The notes beneath the pieces are model-generated. The model saw only the letters and a list, made by a program, of their open reading frames with translations. It was not told where the DNA came from and did not search any database. Source: an uncultured beta proteobacterium (lineage in GTDB: Bacteria > Pseudomonadota > Gammaproteobacteria > Burkholderiales > Burkholderiaceae). Taken from it: a stretch of 46,797 nt of DNA. Shown here one piece after another: positions 18,892 through 28,799 of the stretch. A program made the position numbers and the translations under genes. Positions within the stretch are counted from its first letter, which is position 1, and each line of letters opens with the position of its first letter. The stretch spans positions 1 to 46,797 of the forward strand of contig CAITHY010000162.1 of assembly GCA_903892315.1 (NCBI GenBank), read 5' to 3'.

Positions 18892-19359
18892 TTATGAACT
18901 CAATCCAGCAATCACTTCAGGGGGAGCCTGAACCAGCTCAATCAGCACCCCCTCACCGCTGATTGGGAATTCATCATTTCCCTTGGGGTGGACAAAGGTG
19001 ATGTCATAGCCTGCAGCACCCTTACGGATGCCGCCTGGAGCAAAGCGCAGGCCATTGGCAGAGAGCCACTCAACTGCTTTAGGGAGGTCATCCACCCACA
19101 AACCAATGTGGTTTAAAGGTGTCTGATGTACGGCCGGCTTCTTTTCGATATCAAATGGCTGCATGAGATCGACTTCAATCTCATGAGCTCCAGAACCAAT
19201 CGCACAAATATCCTCATCTACATTTTCACGTTCAGAAACAAAAGTGCTTTTGTATTCAAATCCCAACAGATCAACCCATAACTTTTTGAGTCGATCCTTG
19301 CTCTCACCACCAATGGCGATTTGCTGAATACCTAAAATTTTGAATGGCTTAGCGCTCAT
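18892..19359 (-). CDS. VOC-family protein, methylmalonyl-CoA epimerase-like
   Basis: A 155-residue vicinal-oxygen-chelate protein placed directly after pccA, so it probably epimerises (S)- to (R)-methylmalonyl-CoA for the mutase upstream. It retains LNHIGLWV (metal His) and VLIELVQAP (metal/catalytic Glu). At the usual first ligand, where epimerases have a His in a motif like NHVAIA, it reads IQQIAIGG, with Gln in place of His. The epimerase call therefore rests mainly on context; another isomerase or lyase of the superfamily remains possible. Confidence 0.7.
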   Translation of the reverse strand: MSAKPFKILGIQQIAIGGESKDRLKKLWVDLLGFEYKSTFVSERENVDEDICAIGSGAHEIEVDLMQPFDIEKKPAVHQTPLNHIGLWVDDLPKAVEWLSANGLRFAPGGIRKGAAGYDITFVHPKGNDEFPISGEGVLIELVQAPPEVIAGLSS

Positions 19360-19373
19360 AGTTATTAACCTAG

Positions 19374-21410
19374 TTATTCAAAGCGAATAATTAATTGGTC
19401 CACTGCCAGGCTGTCTCCCTCTTTGGCGCAGATTTCAGCAACCACACCATCCTGCATAGCCGATAGCGTGTTTTCCATCTTCATTGCTTCAATCGAAGCC
19501 AGTTTCTGACCAGCAGTAACCGCTTCACCTGCCTTGACAGCGATCTTTGTAAGCAGGCCAGGCATTGGAGACATCACTAATTTAGAATTATCTGGCGGGA
19601 GTTTCACCGGCATACGTCGTTGTAGTTCAGCACCCAAAGGGCTCAAAACCATACATTCATAATGGGCACCATCAAGGATCAATGCGTACTTCACACCACG
19701 GCGCTCCACTTGCGCAGTAATCTTATGGGTGCCGTTAATGGTTGCGTGCAGACAAATCTGTCCAGGACGCCAATCACTCACAATATCATAACGACTCACA
19801 CCATCGGATTCATCGATGTAGACAGAATAAATATCATCCTTGAGTTCAACCCGAATAGGCACCTCATACGGGTCATTCATAGAGCCGGTTTTTTTACCAG
19901 TGACCACTACGAATTTCTTCGCGATGATCATTTCGTGTCCGGCCAATTGACCATCAATCATCTTGATATGCTCAAGATAGCGATAGCGCATAAACGCGGC
20001 TAATGCTGCCAAACGCTTAGGATCTCCAGGCTGTACTGAATCCTTTTTGAAGCCTTCTGGGTATTCTTCAGCAATAAAGCCCGTCGTAAAGTCGCCATTC
20101 ACGAAGCGAGGATGCTGCAGAAGTGCCGCCTGGAATGGAATATTGGAATGAATGCCGCGAATCACAAAATCATTCAATGCCGCACGCATTTTTTCAATAG
20201 CTTCAGTGCGATCCTTGCCGTGCACGATCAATTTAGCAATCATTGAGTCGTAGTACATCGGGATTTCACCGCCCTCATACACACCAGTGTCAACACGCAC
20301 TCCGTTAATTGACTCTGGTGGACGGTATTTAACAAGACGTCCGGTTGAAGGGAGGAAATTACGAAATGGGTCATCAGCATTGATGCGGCACTCCATAGAC
20401 CAGCCATCCAGCTTCACATCCTCTTGCTTAAATGCCAACTTCTCACCAGCAGCAACCCGAATCATCTGCTCTACCAAGTCAAGCCCAGTAATGCTCTCGG
20501 TCACTGGATGCTCAACCTGCAGACGGGTATTCATCTCTAGGAAGTAGAAGGATTTGTCTTTGCCCACAACAAATTCAACCGTACCGGCAGATTGGTAATT
20601 AACGGCCTTAGCCAATGCAACAGCTTGTTCACCCATCGCTTTGCGAGTTGCTGGATCGATAAAGGGTGAAGGCGCTTCTTCAATGACCTTTTGGTGGCGA
20701 CGTTGAATGGAGCAATCACGCTCATTGAGATAAACCACATTGCCAAAGGAGTCCCCTAAAACTTGAATCTCAATATGGCGAGGACCTTCAACAAACTTCT
20801 CAATAAAGATGCGGTCGTCACCGAAGCTATTCATTGCTTCTGTTTTGCAGGCCGCAAAACCTTCGGCAGCCTCTTTGTCATTAAATGCAACGCGCAAACC
20901 TTTACCGCCACCACCTGCGGAAGCTTTAATCATGACTGGATAGCCAATACCTTGAGCTATTTTGACTGCTTCTTCGGTAGTATCAATCGCCTCGTTATAA
21001 CCAGGAATAGTATTTACTTTAGCCTCTAACGCAAGCTTCTTGGAGGCAATCTTGTCGCCCATAGCGGCAATAGACTGATGCTTAGGACCAATAAAGACAA
21101 TGCCCTCTTCCTCGCAACGTCTAGCAAACTGCTCATTCTCAGACAAGAATCCATAGCCAGGATGAACCGCTTCAGCGCCGGTATCTTTACAGGCCTGAAT
21201 AATGCGATCCATCACCAAATAGGATTCGCGTGAAGGTGCAGGGCCAATACAAACGGCCTCATCGGCCAATTGAACGTGACGCGCCTCTTTATCGGCTTCA
21301 GAGTAAACAGCTACCGTTTTGATGCCCATCTTTTTAGCGGTCATCATCACACGGCAAGCAATCTCGCCGCGGTTAGCAATCAAAATTTTCTTAAACATTT
21401 TCGTAGTCAT
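19374..21410 (-). CDS. pccA: propionyl-CoA (acyl-CoA) carboxylase, biotin carboxylase/BCCP alpha subunit
   Basis: The biotin-containing subunit of a propionyl-CoA-type carboxylase forming (S)-methylmalonyl-CoA. The 678 residues comprise an N-terminal biotin carboxylase ([14 protein letters not shown] at the start, ATP loop [27 protein letters not shown]) and a linker domain. The C-terminal biotinyl domain carries EAMKMEN with the biotin-accepting Lys644. Fused BC and BCCP distinguish it from stand-alone AccC. It lies 15 bp after pccB. 3-methylcrotonyl- or acetyl-CoA carboxylase is less likely given the mutase and MeaB genes upstream. Confidence 0.9.
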   Translation of the reverse strand: MTTKMFKKILIANRGEIACRVMMTAKKMGIKTVAVYSEADKEARHVQLADEAVCIGPAPSRESYLVMDRIIQACKDTGAEAVHPGYGFLSENEQFARRCEEEGIVFIGPKHQSIAAMGDKIASKKLALEAKVNTIPGYNEAIDTTEEAVKIAQGIGYPVMIKASAGGGGKGLRVAFNDKEAAEGFAACKTEAMNSFGDDRIFIEKFVEGPRHIEIQVLGDSFGNVVYLNERDCSIQRRHQKVIEEAPSPFIDPATRKAMGEQAVALAKAVNYQSAGTVEFVVGKDKSFYFLEMNTRLQVEHPVTESITGLDLVEQMIRVAAGEKLAFKQEDVKLDGWSMECRINADDPFRNFLPSTGRLVKYRPPESINGVRVDTGVYEGGEIPMYYDSMIAKLIVHGKDRTEAIEKMRAALNDFVIRGIHSNIPFQAALLQHPRFVNGDFTTGFIAEEYPEGFKKDSVQPGDPKRLAALAAFMRYRYLEHIKMIDGQLAGHEMIIAKKFVVVTGKKTGSMNDPYEVPIRVELKDDIYSVYIDESDGVSRYDIVSDWRPGQICLHATINGTHKITAQVERRGVKYALILDGAHYECMVLSPLGAELQRRMPVKLPPDNSKLVMSPMPGLLTKIAVKAGEAVTAGQKLASIEAMKMENTLSAMQDGVVAEICAKEGDSLAVDQLIIRFE

Positions 21411-21425
21411 TATTTATCGGCGCCT

Positions 21426-22958
21426 TTACAGAGGGATATTGCCGTGTTTACGCGCAGGATTCTTCAAGTCTTTATCTTTGAGCATTGCTAGTGAACGAGC
21501 AATGCGTTTACGGGTTTCGTGCGGCAGAATGACATCATCGATATAGCCGCGACGGCCTGCCACAAAGGGATTGGCAAACTTTGACTTGTACTCGGCTTCA
21601 CGTGCAGTGATTTTTTCTGGATCTGATTTTTCTTCGCGGAAAATAATTTCTACAGCGCCTTTGGGACCCATCACTGCAATTTCTGCTGAAGGCCAGGCAA
21701 AGTTCACATCACCACGTAAATGCTTGGAGGCCATCACATCATAGGCGCCACCGTAGGCTTTACGAGTAATTAATGTCACCTTAGGCACCGTGCAATCGGC
21801 ATACGCATAAAGTAGTTTTGCACCATGCTTAATAATGCCGCCGTATTCCTGTGCGGTGCCAGGCATAAAACCAGGAACGTCCACTAAAGTAACCACTGGA
21901 ATATTGAAGGCGTCACAGAAGCGCACAAAACGTGCTGCTTTAATGGATGCCTTAATATCTAAACAGCCAGCTAGGATTAATGGTTGGTTGGCAACAATAC
22001 CAATCGAGCGACCTTCCATGCGAGCAAAGCCAATCACAATATTTTTGGCATAGTCAGGCTGCAACTCAAAGAATTCACCATCATCCACGATCTTCTCAAT
22101 TAACTCTTTCATGTCGTAAGGTTGATTTGGATTAGATGGCACCAATGTGTCTAATGAAAAATCAGGCTCTTCAGTACGGTTCGCACCCTTGATTAAGGGG
22201 GGTTTCTCGCGGTTTGAGAGCGGCAAGTAGTTAAAGAAACGACGCAGCATCATGATCGCCTCAACATCGTTATCAAAAGCTAAATCACAAACACCAGAAA
22301 CTGTTGAGTGGGTCACAGCACCACCCAATTCTTCAGCAGTAACATCTTCATGAGTAACCGTCTTCACTACCTCTGGCCCCGTCACGAACATGTAAGAGCT
22401 ATCTTTAACCATGAAAATAAAGTCAGTCAAGGCTGGGGAGTACACAGCACCACCAGCTGAAGGTCCCATGATTAAGGAAATTTGCGGGATCACGCCAGAT
22501 GCAGTTACATTGCGCTGGAAGATTTCCGCATAGCCGCCAAGTGAGGCAACGCCTTCTTGAATACGTGCACCGCCAGAGTCATTCAAACCAATTACAGGGG
22601 CGCCGACCTTAAGTGCCTGATCCATAATCTTGCAAATCTTTTCTGCATGAGCTTCTGATAAGGAGCCGCCTAAAACAGTAAAGTCCTGCGAGAACACAAA
22701 CACAAGTCGGCCATTAATCATTCCATAACCAGTGACAACACCGTCGCCAGGAACGGTTTGATCTGCCATACCAAAATCATAACAACGGTGCTCAACGAAC
22801 ATATCCCATTCTTCGAATGTGCCGGCATCCAGCAAAAGTTCAATGCGCTCACGAGCAGTTAATTTGCCCTTCGCATGCTGAGCCTGAATACGCTTTTGCC
22901 CGCCACCCAATCGGGCTAGCTCACGCTTAGCTTCCAGTTGTTGAATGATTTCCTTCAT
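21426..22958 (-). CDS. pccB: propionyl-CoA (acyl-CoA) carboxylase carboxyltransferase beta subunit
   Basis: The carboxyltransferase partner of PccA. Starting at ATG 22958 gives 510 residues; an AAGGAG Shine-Dalgarno at 22965-22970 stands six bases before that ATG and overlaps the meaB stop codon. The open frame extends eight codons further up, but that start would lie upstream of the Shine-Dalgarno. Motifs include [38 protein letters not shown] and [25 protein letters not shown] (cited in part), typical of PccB. It is part of the mutase-meaB-pccB-pccA run. Confidence 0.92.
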   Translation of the reverse strand: MKEIIQQLEAKRELARLGGGQKRIQAQHAKGKLTARERIELLLDAGTFEEWDMFVEHRCYDFGMADQTVPGDGVVTGYGMINGRLVFVFSQDFTVLGGSLSEAHAEKICKIMDQALKVGAPVIGLNDSGGARIQEGVASLGGYAEIFQRNVTASGVIPQISLIMGPSAGGAVYSPALTDFIFMVKDSSYMFVTGPEVVKTVTHEDVTAEELGGAVTHSTVSGVCDLAFDNDVEAIMMLRRFFNYLPLSNREKPPLIKGANRTEEPDFSLDTLVPSNPNQPYDMKELIEKIVDDGEFFELQPDYAKNIVIGFARMEGRSIGIVANQPLILAGCLDIKASIKAARFVRFCDAFNIPVVTLVDVPGFMPGTAQEYGGIIKHGAKLLYAYADCTVPKVTLITRKAYGGAYDVMASKHLRGDVNFAWPSAEIAVMGPKGAVEIIFREEKSDPEKITAREAEYKSKFANPFVAGRRGYIDDVILPHETRKRIARSLAMLKDKDLKNPARKHGNIPL

Positions 22959-22968
22959 TTCCTGCTCC

Positions 22969-23994
22969 TTAGAAAAATTCATGCCCCATGGCTTCGAGTA
23001 GTCGTCTTGCCGCTACTGATGCTGCCATGGTTCCTTGGTTTACTTGCGCACTCAAACTTGGCAGAAGTTCTTGCACCGCTACATTGCTACGAAATGCATT
23101 TTTTAATCCTGCATCGATGCGATCCCACATCCACGCACCTGATTGTTCTTTACGACGAGAATCAAATTTCCCATTGGCTTTTTGCAGGGATTCAAAATGA
23201 GAGACCTTATCCCAAAGCTCTGGAACGCCCTTTCCTTCTAAAGCACTTAAGTTCATGACCTGTGGATGCCAGAACTCTTTGTCATGCGATGCGTGATCCG
23301 GGCTGCCTTGAAAACCGAGTAGTCGCAAGGAGCTGGTGATAAATAACTGAGCACGCATTGCAGCATCGGGGTCAATATCAACCTTATTGATCACAATCAA
23401 ATCAGCAATTTCCATCACGCCTTTTTTAATTGCCTGCAGATCATCGCCAGCATTGGGTAGCTGCATTAACAGAAACATATCCGTCATGCCAGCAACGGCA
23501 ATCTCACTTTGCCCTACGCCGACCGTCTCTACAATGATCACATCAAAGCCTGCAGCCTCGGCAACCAACATGGCTTCCCGCGTCTTCTCTGCAACGCCAC
23601 CTAACGTGCAAGACGATGGACTTGGGCGAATGAAGGCATGCTCTAGAACGGATAAGCGTTCCATGCGGGTCTTATCACCCAAAATAGATCCCCCAGAGAT
23701 GCTAGAAGAAGGATCGATCGCGAGTACCGCAACTCGATGCCCTTTTTCAATGAGGTAGAGACCTAAAGATTCAATTAAGGTTGACTTACCAACACCTGGG
23801 ACACCAGAGATGCCCAGGCGAAAAGATTTACCCGTTTTAGGCAATAAAGCATTCAGTACGTCATCAGCGCGATGACGATGGTCTAGGCGAGTTGACTCAA
23901 GCAGCGTAATGATCTTCGCCAATGCGCGTCGCTGTTTAAGCGATGGCGCACCAGTGAGATCATTCACCAGAACCTGATCAGCAGCTTCGAGCAT
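22969..23994 (-). CDS. meaB: methylmalonyl Co-A mutase-associated GTPase MeaB
   Basis: MeaB is a G3E-family P-loop GTPase that protects and reactivates methylmalonyl-CoA mutase and gates cobalamin loading. The 341-residue protein has Walker [10 protein letters not shown], a switch region around [10 protein letters not shown] and the guanine motif NKVD (VINKVDID). It lies 14 bp after the mutase gene and directly before pccB, the expected context. Confidence 0.94.
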   Translation of the reverse strand: MLEAADQVLVNDLTGAPSLKQRRALAKIITLLESTRLDHRHRADDVLNALLPKTGKSFRLGISGVPGVGKSTLIESLGLYLIEKGHRVAVLAIDPSSSISGGSILGDKTRMERLSVLEHAFIRPSPSSCTLGGVAEKTREAMLVAEAAGFDVIIVETVGVGQSEIAVAGMTDMFLLMQLPNAGDDLQAIKKGVMEIADLIVINKVDIDPDAAMRAQLFITSSLRLLGFQGSPDHASHDKEFWHPQVMNLSALEGKGVPELWDKVSHFESLQKANGKFDSRRKEQSGAWMWDRIDAGLKNAFRSNVAVQELLPSLSAQVNQGTMAASVAARRLLEAMGHEFF

Positions 23995-24008
23995 ACCTAT
24001 GGCCCGTA

Positions 24009-26183
24009 CTAAGCTGGTTTAACAGACTTGCGGATTTGCTCAAGCACATCCTTCGCCGAGGCTGGGATGGGTGTGCCTGGGCCGTAAATACCTTTTACAC
24101 CCGCCTCGTAGAGGAACTCGTAATCTTGTCTTGGAATGACGCCGCCAACGAATACGATAATGTCGTCTGAGCCCTGCTTCTTTAATTCTGCAATGATGGC
24201 TGGTACCAATGTTTTATGGCCAGCCGCTAAGGTAGAGACGCCCAATGCATGGACGTCATTCTCAATGGCTTGGCGAGCACATTCTTCGGGGGTTTGGAAT
24301 AGAGGTCCGATATCGACGTCAAAACCCAAATCTGCATAAGCCGTAGCCACTACTTTTGCACCGCGGTCATGGCCATCCTGACCTAGCTTAGCAATCATCA
24401 CACGAGGGCGACGACCAAAGTCTTTTGCAAAGTCAGCAATTTCAGTTTGGAGTTTTGCCCAGCCCTCGGCTGAGTCATAAGCAGCTGCATACACACCGGT
24501 CACCTTTTGCGTATCGGCGCGATGGCGCCCGAAAACTTTCTCTAATGCATCAGACACTTCACCAACGGTTGCACGCAAACGAATCGCGTTTACCGACAAC
24601 TCTAGTAAGTTTCCAGAGTTATCTTCGGCAGCCTTGGTTAAAGCCTCTAACGCAGCCTGTACTTTTTGAGTATCACGTTTAGCCTTAATTTCTTGAAGGC
24701 GTGCAACCTGGCCTTCACGAACTTTATCGTTATCAATCATCAATACATCAACGAGATCTTCTTTGCCAAGTTTGTATTTATTAACGCCAACAATGACATC
24801 GGAGCCAGAGTCAATCTTGGCTTGCTTCTCAGCGGCAGCTGCTTCAATTTTGAGCTTAGCCCAACCACTTTCAACCGCCTTGGTCATGCCACCCATAGCC
24901 TCTACTTCTTGAATAATTTCCCAAGCCTTGTCAGCCATCTCTTGAGTGAGGTTTTCCATCATGTAAGAACCCGCCCATGGATCAATCACACTAGGAATAT
25001 GCGTCTCTTCTTGCAGAATTAACTGCGTGTTACGCGCAATACGGCTGGAGAACTCGGAGGGTAAGGCAATCGCTTCATCTAAAGAGTTTGTATGTAATGA
25101 TTGTGTGCCACCGAATACTGCAGCCATGGCCTCTACCGTGGTTCTCACAACGTTGTTATAGGGGTCCTGCTCAGTTAAAGACCAGCCCGATGTTTGGCAA
25201 TGGGTACGCAACATCAAAGACTTTGGGTTCTTTGGTTCGAAAGATTTCATAATGCGCCACCACAATAAACGGGCGGCACGCAACTTGGCAACCTCAAGGT
25301 AGAAGTTCATACCAATCGCAAAGAAGAAAGAGAGGCGACCAGCAAAACCGTCTACGTCTAAACCTTTAGCCAATGCTGTTTTTACATACTCCTTACCATC
25401 AGCCAAGGTGAATGCCAGCTCCAATACTTGATTAGCCCCAGCCTCTTGCATGTGATAACCCGAAATCGAAATCGAGTTGAACTTCGGCATGTGCTTGGCG
25501 GTGTACTCAATAATGTCGCCAATGATTCGAATCGAAGGTTCTGGTGGGTAAATATAGGTATTGCGAACCATAAACTCTTTCAGAATGTCATTCTGAATCG
25601 TGCCTGATAGTTGCTCCTGTTTTACGCCTTGCTCCTCACCAGCCACGATGTATCCCGCTAATACCGGCAATACAGCGCCATTCATCGTCATCGAGACGGA
25701 TACCTTATCCAATGGAATGCCATCAAACAAGATCTTCATATCCTCAACAGAATCAATGGCAACACCAGCCTTACCAACGTCGCCTGTAACACGCGGATGA
25801 TCCGAGTCGTATCCACGGTGAGTAGCCAAGTCAAAGGCAACAGATACACCTTGACCACCTGCATCTAAGGCTTTGCGATAGAAGGCATTCGATTCTTCAG
25901 CAGTTGAAAAACCTGCGTACTGACGAATAGTCCAAGGACGAACCGAGTACATCGTCGCTTGCGGACCACGAACAAATGGTTCAAAGCCAGGCAAAGTATC
26001 GGTGTAATTGAGACCCTCAATATCTGATGCTGTGTATAAGGCTTTTAAATGAATGCCATCCGGAGTATTCCAACCCAAGGAATCAACGTCCCCATTAGGT
26101 GCAGATTTTTGTGCTGATTTTTTCCAAGCCTCTAAGTTGGCATCTGGAAATGATGGCCATGAATTGTTTTCTTTAGAACTCAC
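24009..26183 (-). CDS. scpA: methylmalonyl-CoA mutase, single-chain (AdoCbl-dependent)
   Basis: Interconverts (R)-methylmalonyl-CoA and succinyl-CoA, so the cluster feeds propionyl-CoA into the TCA cycle. The 724-residue chain has an N-terminal TIM-barrel catalytic domain ([36 protein letters not shown]) and a C-terminal cobalamin-binding domain with the lower-ligand motif DGHDRGAK followed by [15 protein letters not shown]. Translation starts at GTG 26183 behind GGGAG. It is divergent from the GntR gene with about 96 bp between starts. B12 dependence is clear, yet no cobalamin riboswitch fits in the short leader. Confidence 0.95.
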   Translation of the reverse strand: MSSKENNSWPSFPDANLEAWKKSAQKSAPNGDVDSLGWNTPDGIHLKALYTASDIEGLNYTDTLPGFEPFVRGPQATMYSVRPWTIRQYAGFSTAEESNAFYRKALDAGGQGVSVAFDLATHRGYDSDHPRVTGDVGKAGVAIDSVEDMKILFDGIPLDKVSVSMTMNGAVLPVLAGYIVAGEEQGVKQEQLSGTIQNDILKEFMVRNTYIYPPEPSIRIIGDIIEYTAKHMPKFNSISISGYHMQEAGANQVLELAFTLADGKEYVKTALAKGLDVDGFAGRLSFFFAIGMNFYLEVAKLRAARLLWWRIMKSFEPKNPKSLMLRTHCQTSGWSLTEQDPYNNVVRTTVEAMAAVFGGTQSLHTNSLDEAIALPSEFSSRIARNTQLILQEETHIPSVIDPWAGSYMMENLTQEMADKAWEIIQEVEAMGGMTKAVESGWAKLKIEAAAAEKQAKIDSGSDVIVGVNKYKLGKEDLVDVLMIDNDKVREGQVARLQEIKAKRDTQKVQAALEALTKAAEDNSGNLLELSVNAIRLRATVGEVSDALEKVFGRHRADTQKVTGVYAAAYDSAEGWAKLQTEIADFAKDFGRRPRVMIAKLGQDGHDRGAKVVATAYADLGFDVDIGPLFQTPEECARQAIENDVHALGVSTLAAGHKTLVPAIIAELKKQGSDDIIVFVGGVIPRQDYEFLYEAGVKGIYGPGTPIPASAKDVLEQIRKSVKPA

Positions 26184-26230
26184 AAAAACTCCCGTTTAAT
26201 TTTTGTTGCATTGCATCGAAATATCCTTAC

Positions 26231-26259
26231 ATTCTGCTTGACTATTTCTAATTTGTCCA
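26231..26259 (-). promoter_or_regulatory. possible promoter of the methylmalonyl operon
   Basis: Minus strand: -35 TGGACA at 26254-26259, 17-bp spacer, -10 CAGAAT at 26231-26236, placing transcription start about 40 bp before the mutase GTG. It overlaps the divergent GntR promoter. Confidence 0.4.
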
Positions 26260-26267
26260 GCTATCAT
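26238..26267 (+). promoter_or_regulatory. likely promoter of the GntR gene
   Basis: TTGACT at 26238-26243 and TATCAT at 26262-26267 are separated by 18 bp. The predicted start is near 26274, only about six bases before the ATG at 26280, giving a near-leaderless message. The last -10 base touches the palindrome at 26267-26288. Confidence 0.5.
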
Positions 26268-26288
26268 GTATTCATAATTATGAATACA
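26267..26288. promoter_or_regulatory. perfect 22-bp palindrome (probable GntR operator)
   Basis: The 22 bases from 26267 to 26288 equal their own reverse complement: outer half-sites TGTAT and ATACA, centre ATTCATAATTATGAAT. The site covers the predicted transcription start and the GntR ATG (26280), and lies just upstream of the divergent mutase promoter. This is a typical position for an autoregulator controlling both genes. Confidence 0.7.
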
Positions 26289-26918
26289 AAACTTAATAAT
26301 AGACCTCTATATGAAGATGTAGCCGATCGGCTGCGGGAACAGATATTTACAAAGCAACTGGCTCCAGGAAGCTGGCTGGATGAACAATCGCTTGCCGACC
26401 AATTCGGGATCAGCCGCACACCAATGCGTGAAGCAATCAAGGTTCTAGCCTCTGAAGGTCTCGTTACGATCAAAATGCGTCGTGGCGCGTATGTGACAGA
26501 GGTAGCTAGAAAGGACTTAGAGCAGATCTTTACCATCCTCTCCCTTTTAGAGGGTCAGGCAGCCAAAGAAACGGCGACTAAAGCCACTGAAGAAGAATTA
26601 AACATGCTAGACCACCTTCATCATCGCTTAGAAAAAGCAGCTGCTGACCGTGATATTGAGCAGTTTTTTGAGATCAATGGCAAATTTCATGAGCTCATTC
26701 AGGAAATTGCAGGGAATAAATGGATGAATGGGGTCATTGCTGACCTACGTAAAGTTCTCAAGCTCCATCGCAGAGACTCCTTAACAAGCACCGGCAGACT
26801 ACAAAACTCACTGGTGGAGCACCGAGAAATCCTTAGGGCACTTTTAAAGCGGGATGAGCAAGCTGCTGAAGCCGTAATGCGCAAACATTTGGCACAAGGC
26901 CTGGAAGCGTTAAGATAA
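26280..26918 (+). CDS. GntR-family (FadR/FCD) transcriptional regulator
   Basis: A 212-residue regulator with an N-terminal winged helix (PLYEDVADRLREQIF, then ADQFGISRTPMREAIKVLAS with the recognition helix at about residues 40-55). A C-terminal all-helical FCD ligand domain contains FFEINGKFHELIQEIAGN and EHREILRAL. I use ATG 26280; the frame opens at a TTG at 26211 but that would add 23 residues unlike the family. Divergence from the methylmalonyl-CoA mutase operon suggests it senses a metabolite of that pathway (propionyl-CoA, methylcitrate or similar), which is inference. A hairpin terminator follows. Confidence 0.88.
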   Translation: MNTKLNNRPLYEDVADRLREQIFTKQLAPGSWLDEQSLADQFGISRTPMREAIKVLASEGLVTIKMRRGAYVTEVARKDLEQIFTILSLLEGQAAKETATKATEEELNMLDHLHHRLEKAAADRDIEQFFEINGKFHELIQEIAGNKWMNGVIADLRKVLKLHRRDSLTSTGRLQNSLVEHREILRALLKRDEQAAEAVMRKHLAQGLEALR

Positions 26919-26931
26919 AACCTATAAAAAA

Positions 26932-26962
26932 TAAAGGCTTAGAAGATTATTCTAAGCCTTTA
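26932..26962. terminator. terminator between gntR and cytochrome c gene
   Basis: TAAAGGCTTAGAA at 26932-26944 and its exact complement at 26950-26962 form a 13-bp stem with loop GATTA. A-rich sequence on one side and T-rich on the other suit termination of both convergent genes. Confidence 0.85.
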
Positions 26963-26988
26963 ATATAAGCATCCTAAGTTAGCAAGGT

Positions 26989-27342
26989 TTACTTTTTGAC
27001 AACAAAATTCCCTGGCAAGCTTGAAACATAAGCGGCGATATCATGCAAATCCGCATCACTAAAGGGTTGCACTTGTGAGCCCATGATGGCGTTGTTACGA
27101 CCATACTGAGGGTTGCCGTTACCTACTTTGTATGCCTTTAAGGCGTAATACAAGTAATCAGAATACTGACCGGCTAACTTTGGATATGCTGGCAGGATTG
27201 GGGCGTTGAGTCCTGCACCATGACAGGAAGCGCAGTTCGCCTTATCTACCAATGCCTGACCCTTTTCCACGTTAGCAGCATTTGCCACGTTTACCAAACC
27301 AATGCTTGAGAGCAAAACTGCTGTAACTAGTGCGAATTTCAT
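26989..27342 (-). CDS. small periplasmic c-type cytochrome
   Basis: A 117-residue monoheme cytochrome c of class I. Starting at ATG 27342 gives a normal signal peptide (MKFALVTAVLLSSIGLVNV, cleavage after ANA). The frame also opens at a TTG at 27369, which would put extra polar residues in front. The heme site is CASCHG, and a likely axial Met lies in NAIMGSQVQPFSDADLHDIAAYV. Its usual role is electron transfer to a terminal oxidase or other acceptor. It follows the second cytochrome gene closely on the same strand and is probably co-transcribed. Confidence 0.88.
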   Translation of the reverse strand: MKFALVTAVLLSSIGLVNVANAANVEKGQALVDKANCASCHGAGLNAPILPAYPKLAGQYSDYLYYALKAYKVGNGNPQYGRNNAIMGSQVQPFSDADLHDIAAYVSSLPGNFVVKK

Positions 27343-27373
27343 AAAAGTATCTCTATGTGTCTTGATCAATGAA

Positions 27374-27739
27374 TCACTTCAATGGGTTGTTAGGTGAGCT
27401 GGCGGTTTGCGCGGCATAGTATTCGCCAATATCAGCCATATCTTGGTCTGACAAGCTTGCAGCGATAGCGCGCATCGTTGGATGCTTACGCTCGCCCTTT
27501 TTGTACTCAGACAATGCGGTAGCGATATAAGCGCCATTTTGACCGCCTAACATAGGCACTTTGTATACCAATGGGTAATCAGCACGGTAGTCAGGGATTG
27601 AGTGGCAGCCAACGCAAAGCCAAACCTTTGCATTACCTGCGGCGGCATTGCCTTTAACTTCATCAGCCTGAGCAACGGAACCCGCAAAAGCTAAAGTTGC
27701 AGCAACGATCAAATGAGGAAGAAATGAGAGTTTTTTCAT
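27374..27739 (-). CDS. small periplasmic c-type cytochrome
   Basis: A 121-residue class I cytochrome c with signal peptide MKKLSFLPHLIVAATLAFAG, likely cleaved after AQA. The heme site is CVGCHS, and the probable axial Met is in KHPTMRAIAASLSDQDMADIGEYY. Tandem cytochromes of this kind often act as a pair. The upstream spacer carries a perfect FNR-type box at 27760-27773, suggesting oxygen-dependent regulation. The specific redox partner cannot be read from the sequence. Confidence 0.88.
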   Translation of the reverse strand: MKKLSFLPHLIVAATLAFAGSVAQADEVKGNAAAGNAKVWLCVGCHSIPDYRADYPLVYKVPMLGGQNGAYIATALSEYKKGERKHPTMRAIAASLSDQDMADIGEYYAAQTASSPNNPLK

Positions 27740-27759
27740 AGAAATCAGTATTAATGAGT

Positions 27760-27773
27760 TTGATTTAAATCAA
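27760..27773. promoter_or_regulatory. perfect FNR/ANR-type box
   Basis: TTGATTTAAATCAA matches the FNR/ANR consensus TTGAT-N4-ATCAA on both half-sites and is a perfect palindrome. It lies 21 bp upstream of the cytochrome c ATG (27739). A minus-strand TATACT at 27783-27788 would place the transcription start next to the box, a position more usual for repression than activation. Confidence 0.65.
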
Positions 27774-27838
27774 TTTGGAAAGAGTATAGCGGACAGACGC
27801 TCTTCTCGCCATTTCAGAGGCCAAAATCACCAAAAACA

Positions 27839-27867
27839 CTGAAAAATTCCTCTTGTTTACCTATACT
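27839..27867 (+). promoter_or_regulatory. likely promoter of the moxR gene
   Basis: CTGAAA at 27839-27844, a 17-bp spacer, and TATACT at 27862-27867 (five of six -10 bases). The start of transcription would fall about 23 bp before the moxR ATG. Confidence 0.5.
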
Positions 27868-27896
27868 TGAACGCTTAGTCCAGTCCTTAATTAGGT

Positions 27897-28772
27897 ATGT
27901 CCATGAGCAAATCCACCTCACCCTCCCAAAATCGCTTTGCAGGCAGTCAAAGCTATGTCGCCACCGATGATCTGAAATTGGCAGTCAATGCGGCCATCGC
28001 TCTACAGCGCCCCCTCCTGATTAAGGGTGAGCCAGGCACCGGAAAAACGATGCTCGCCGAAGAAGTAGCGGCTGCCCTCAATATGCCGCTGCTGCAATGG
28101 CATATCAAATCGACTACGAAGGCTCAGCAAGGTCTTTATGAATACGATGCCGTAAGCCGCTTGCGCGATTCCCAGTTGGGCGATGAAAAGGTAAACGATA
28201 TTCGGAACTACATTGTGAAAGGTGTTCTTTGGCAAGCTTTTGAGGCAGACGAACCTACCGTACTGCTCATTGATGAAATTGACAAAGCAGATATTGAGTT
28301 TCCGAATGACCTATTGCGCGAAATTGATCGGATGGAGTTTTATGTCTACGAAACTCGTGAATTAATTAAGGCAAAACATCGCCCGCTCGTCATCATCACT
28401 TCAAATAATGAAAAAGAGTTGCCTGACGCCTTCTTGCGTCGCTGCTTCTTTCATTACATCACCTTCCCAGATGCCAGCACAATGCAAAGTATTGTGGATG
28501 TCCATCACCCCAATATCAAACAGGATCTTTTGGATGCGGCTCTCAAGGCCTTCTACCAGATACGCTCATTGCCGGGTCTTAAAAAGAAACCCTCTACATC
28601 CGAACTCATTGACTGGCTAAAACTCCTATTGGCAGAGGATATTCCACCTGAAGCACTCCATAGTAGCGATGAAAAAATTGTCGTGCCACCCCTGCATGGC
28701 GCCTTACTCAAAAATGAACAAGATATTCATCTATTTGAACGCCTAGTCATGATGAATCGCAACCATCGCTAA
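27897..28772 (+). CDS. MoxR-family AAA+ ATPase
   Basis: A 291-residue AAA+ ATPase with Walker A GEPGTGKTMLAEE, Walker B VLLIDEIDKAD, sensor VIITSNNEKELPDAFLRRC and an arginine finger within the latter. MoxR ATPases work with VWA proteins as chaperones for metalloenzyme assembly, for example CoxD with CoxE in CO dehydrogenase maturation. The VWA gene follows after 27 bp. An in-frame ATG two codons in (27903) is equally possible as start. The client protein is not evident in this window. Confidence 0.9.
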   Translation: MSMSKSTSPSQNRFAGSQSYVATDDLKLAVNAAIALQRPLLIKGEPGTGKTMLAEEVAAALNMPLLQWHIKSTTKAQQGLYEYDAVSRLRDSQLGDEKVNDIRNYIVKGVLWQAFEADEPTVLLIDEIDKADIEFPNDLLREIDRMEFYVYETRELIKAKHRPLVIITSNNEKELPDAFLRRCFFHYITFPDASTMQSIVDVHHPNIKQDLLDAALKAFYQIRSLPGLKKKPSTSELIDWLKLLLAEDIPPEALHSSDEKIVVPPLHGALLKNEQDIHLFERLVMMNRNHR

Positions 28773-28799
28773 GTTGATACTTCATTACGCCATTTTGTT

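Noticed and set aside
26184..26266. Possible cobalamin riboswitch before the B12-dependent mutase
   Set aside because: The spacer is under 100 bp and shows no B12-box sequence.
26211..26279. Upstream TTG start for the GntR gene
   Set aside because: It precedes the predicted promoter elements and adds residues unlike any GntR N-terminus; ATG 26280 fits better.
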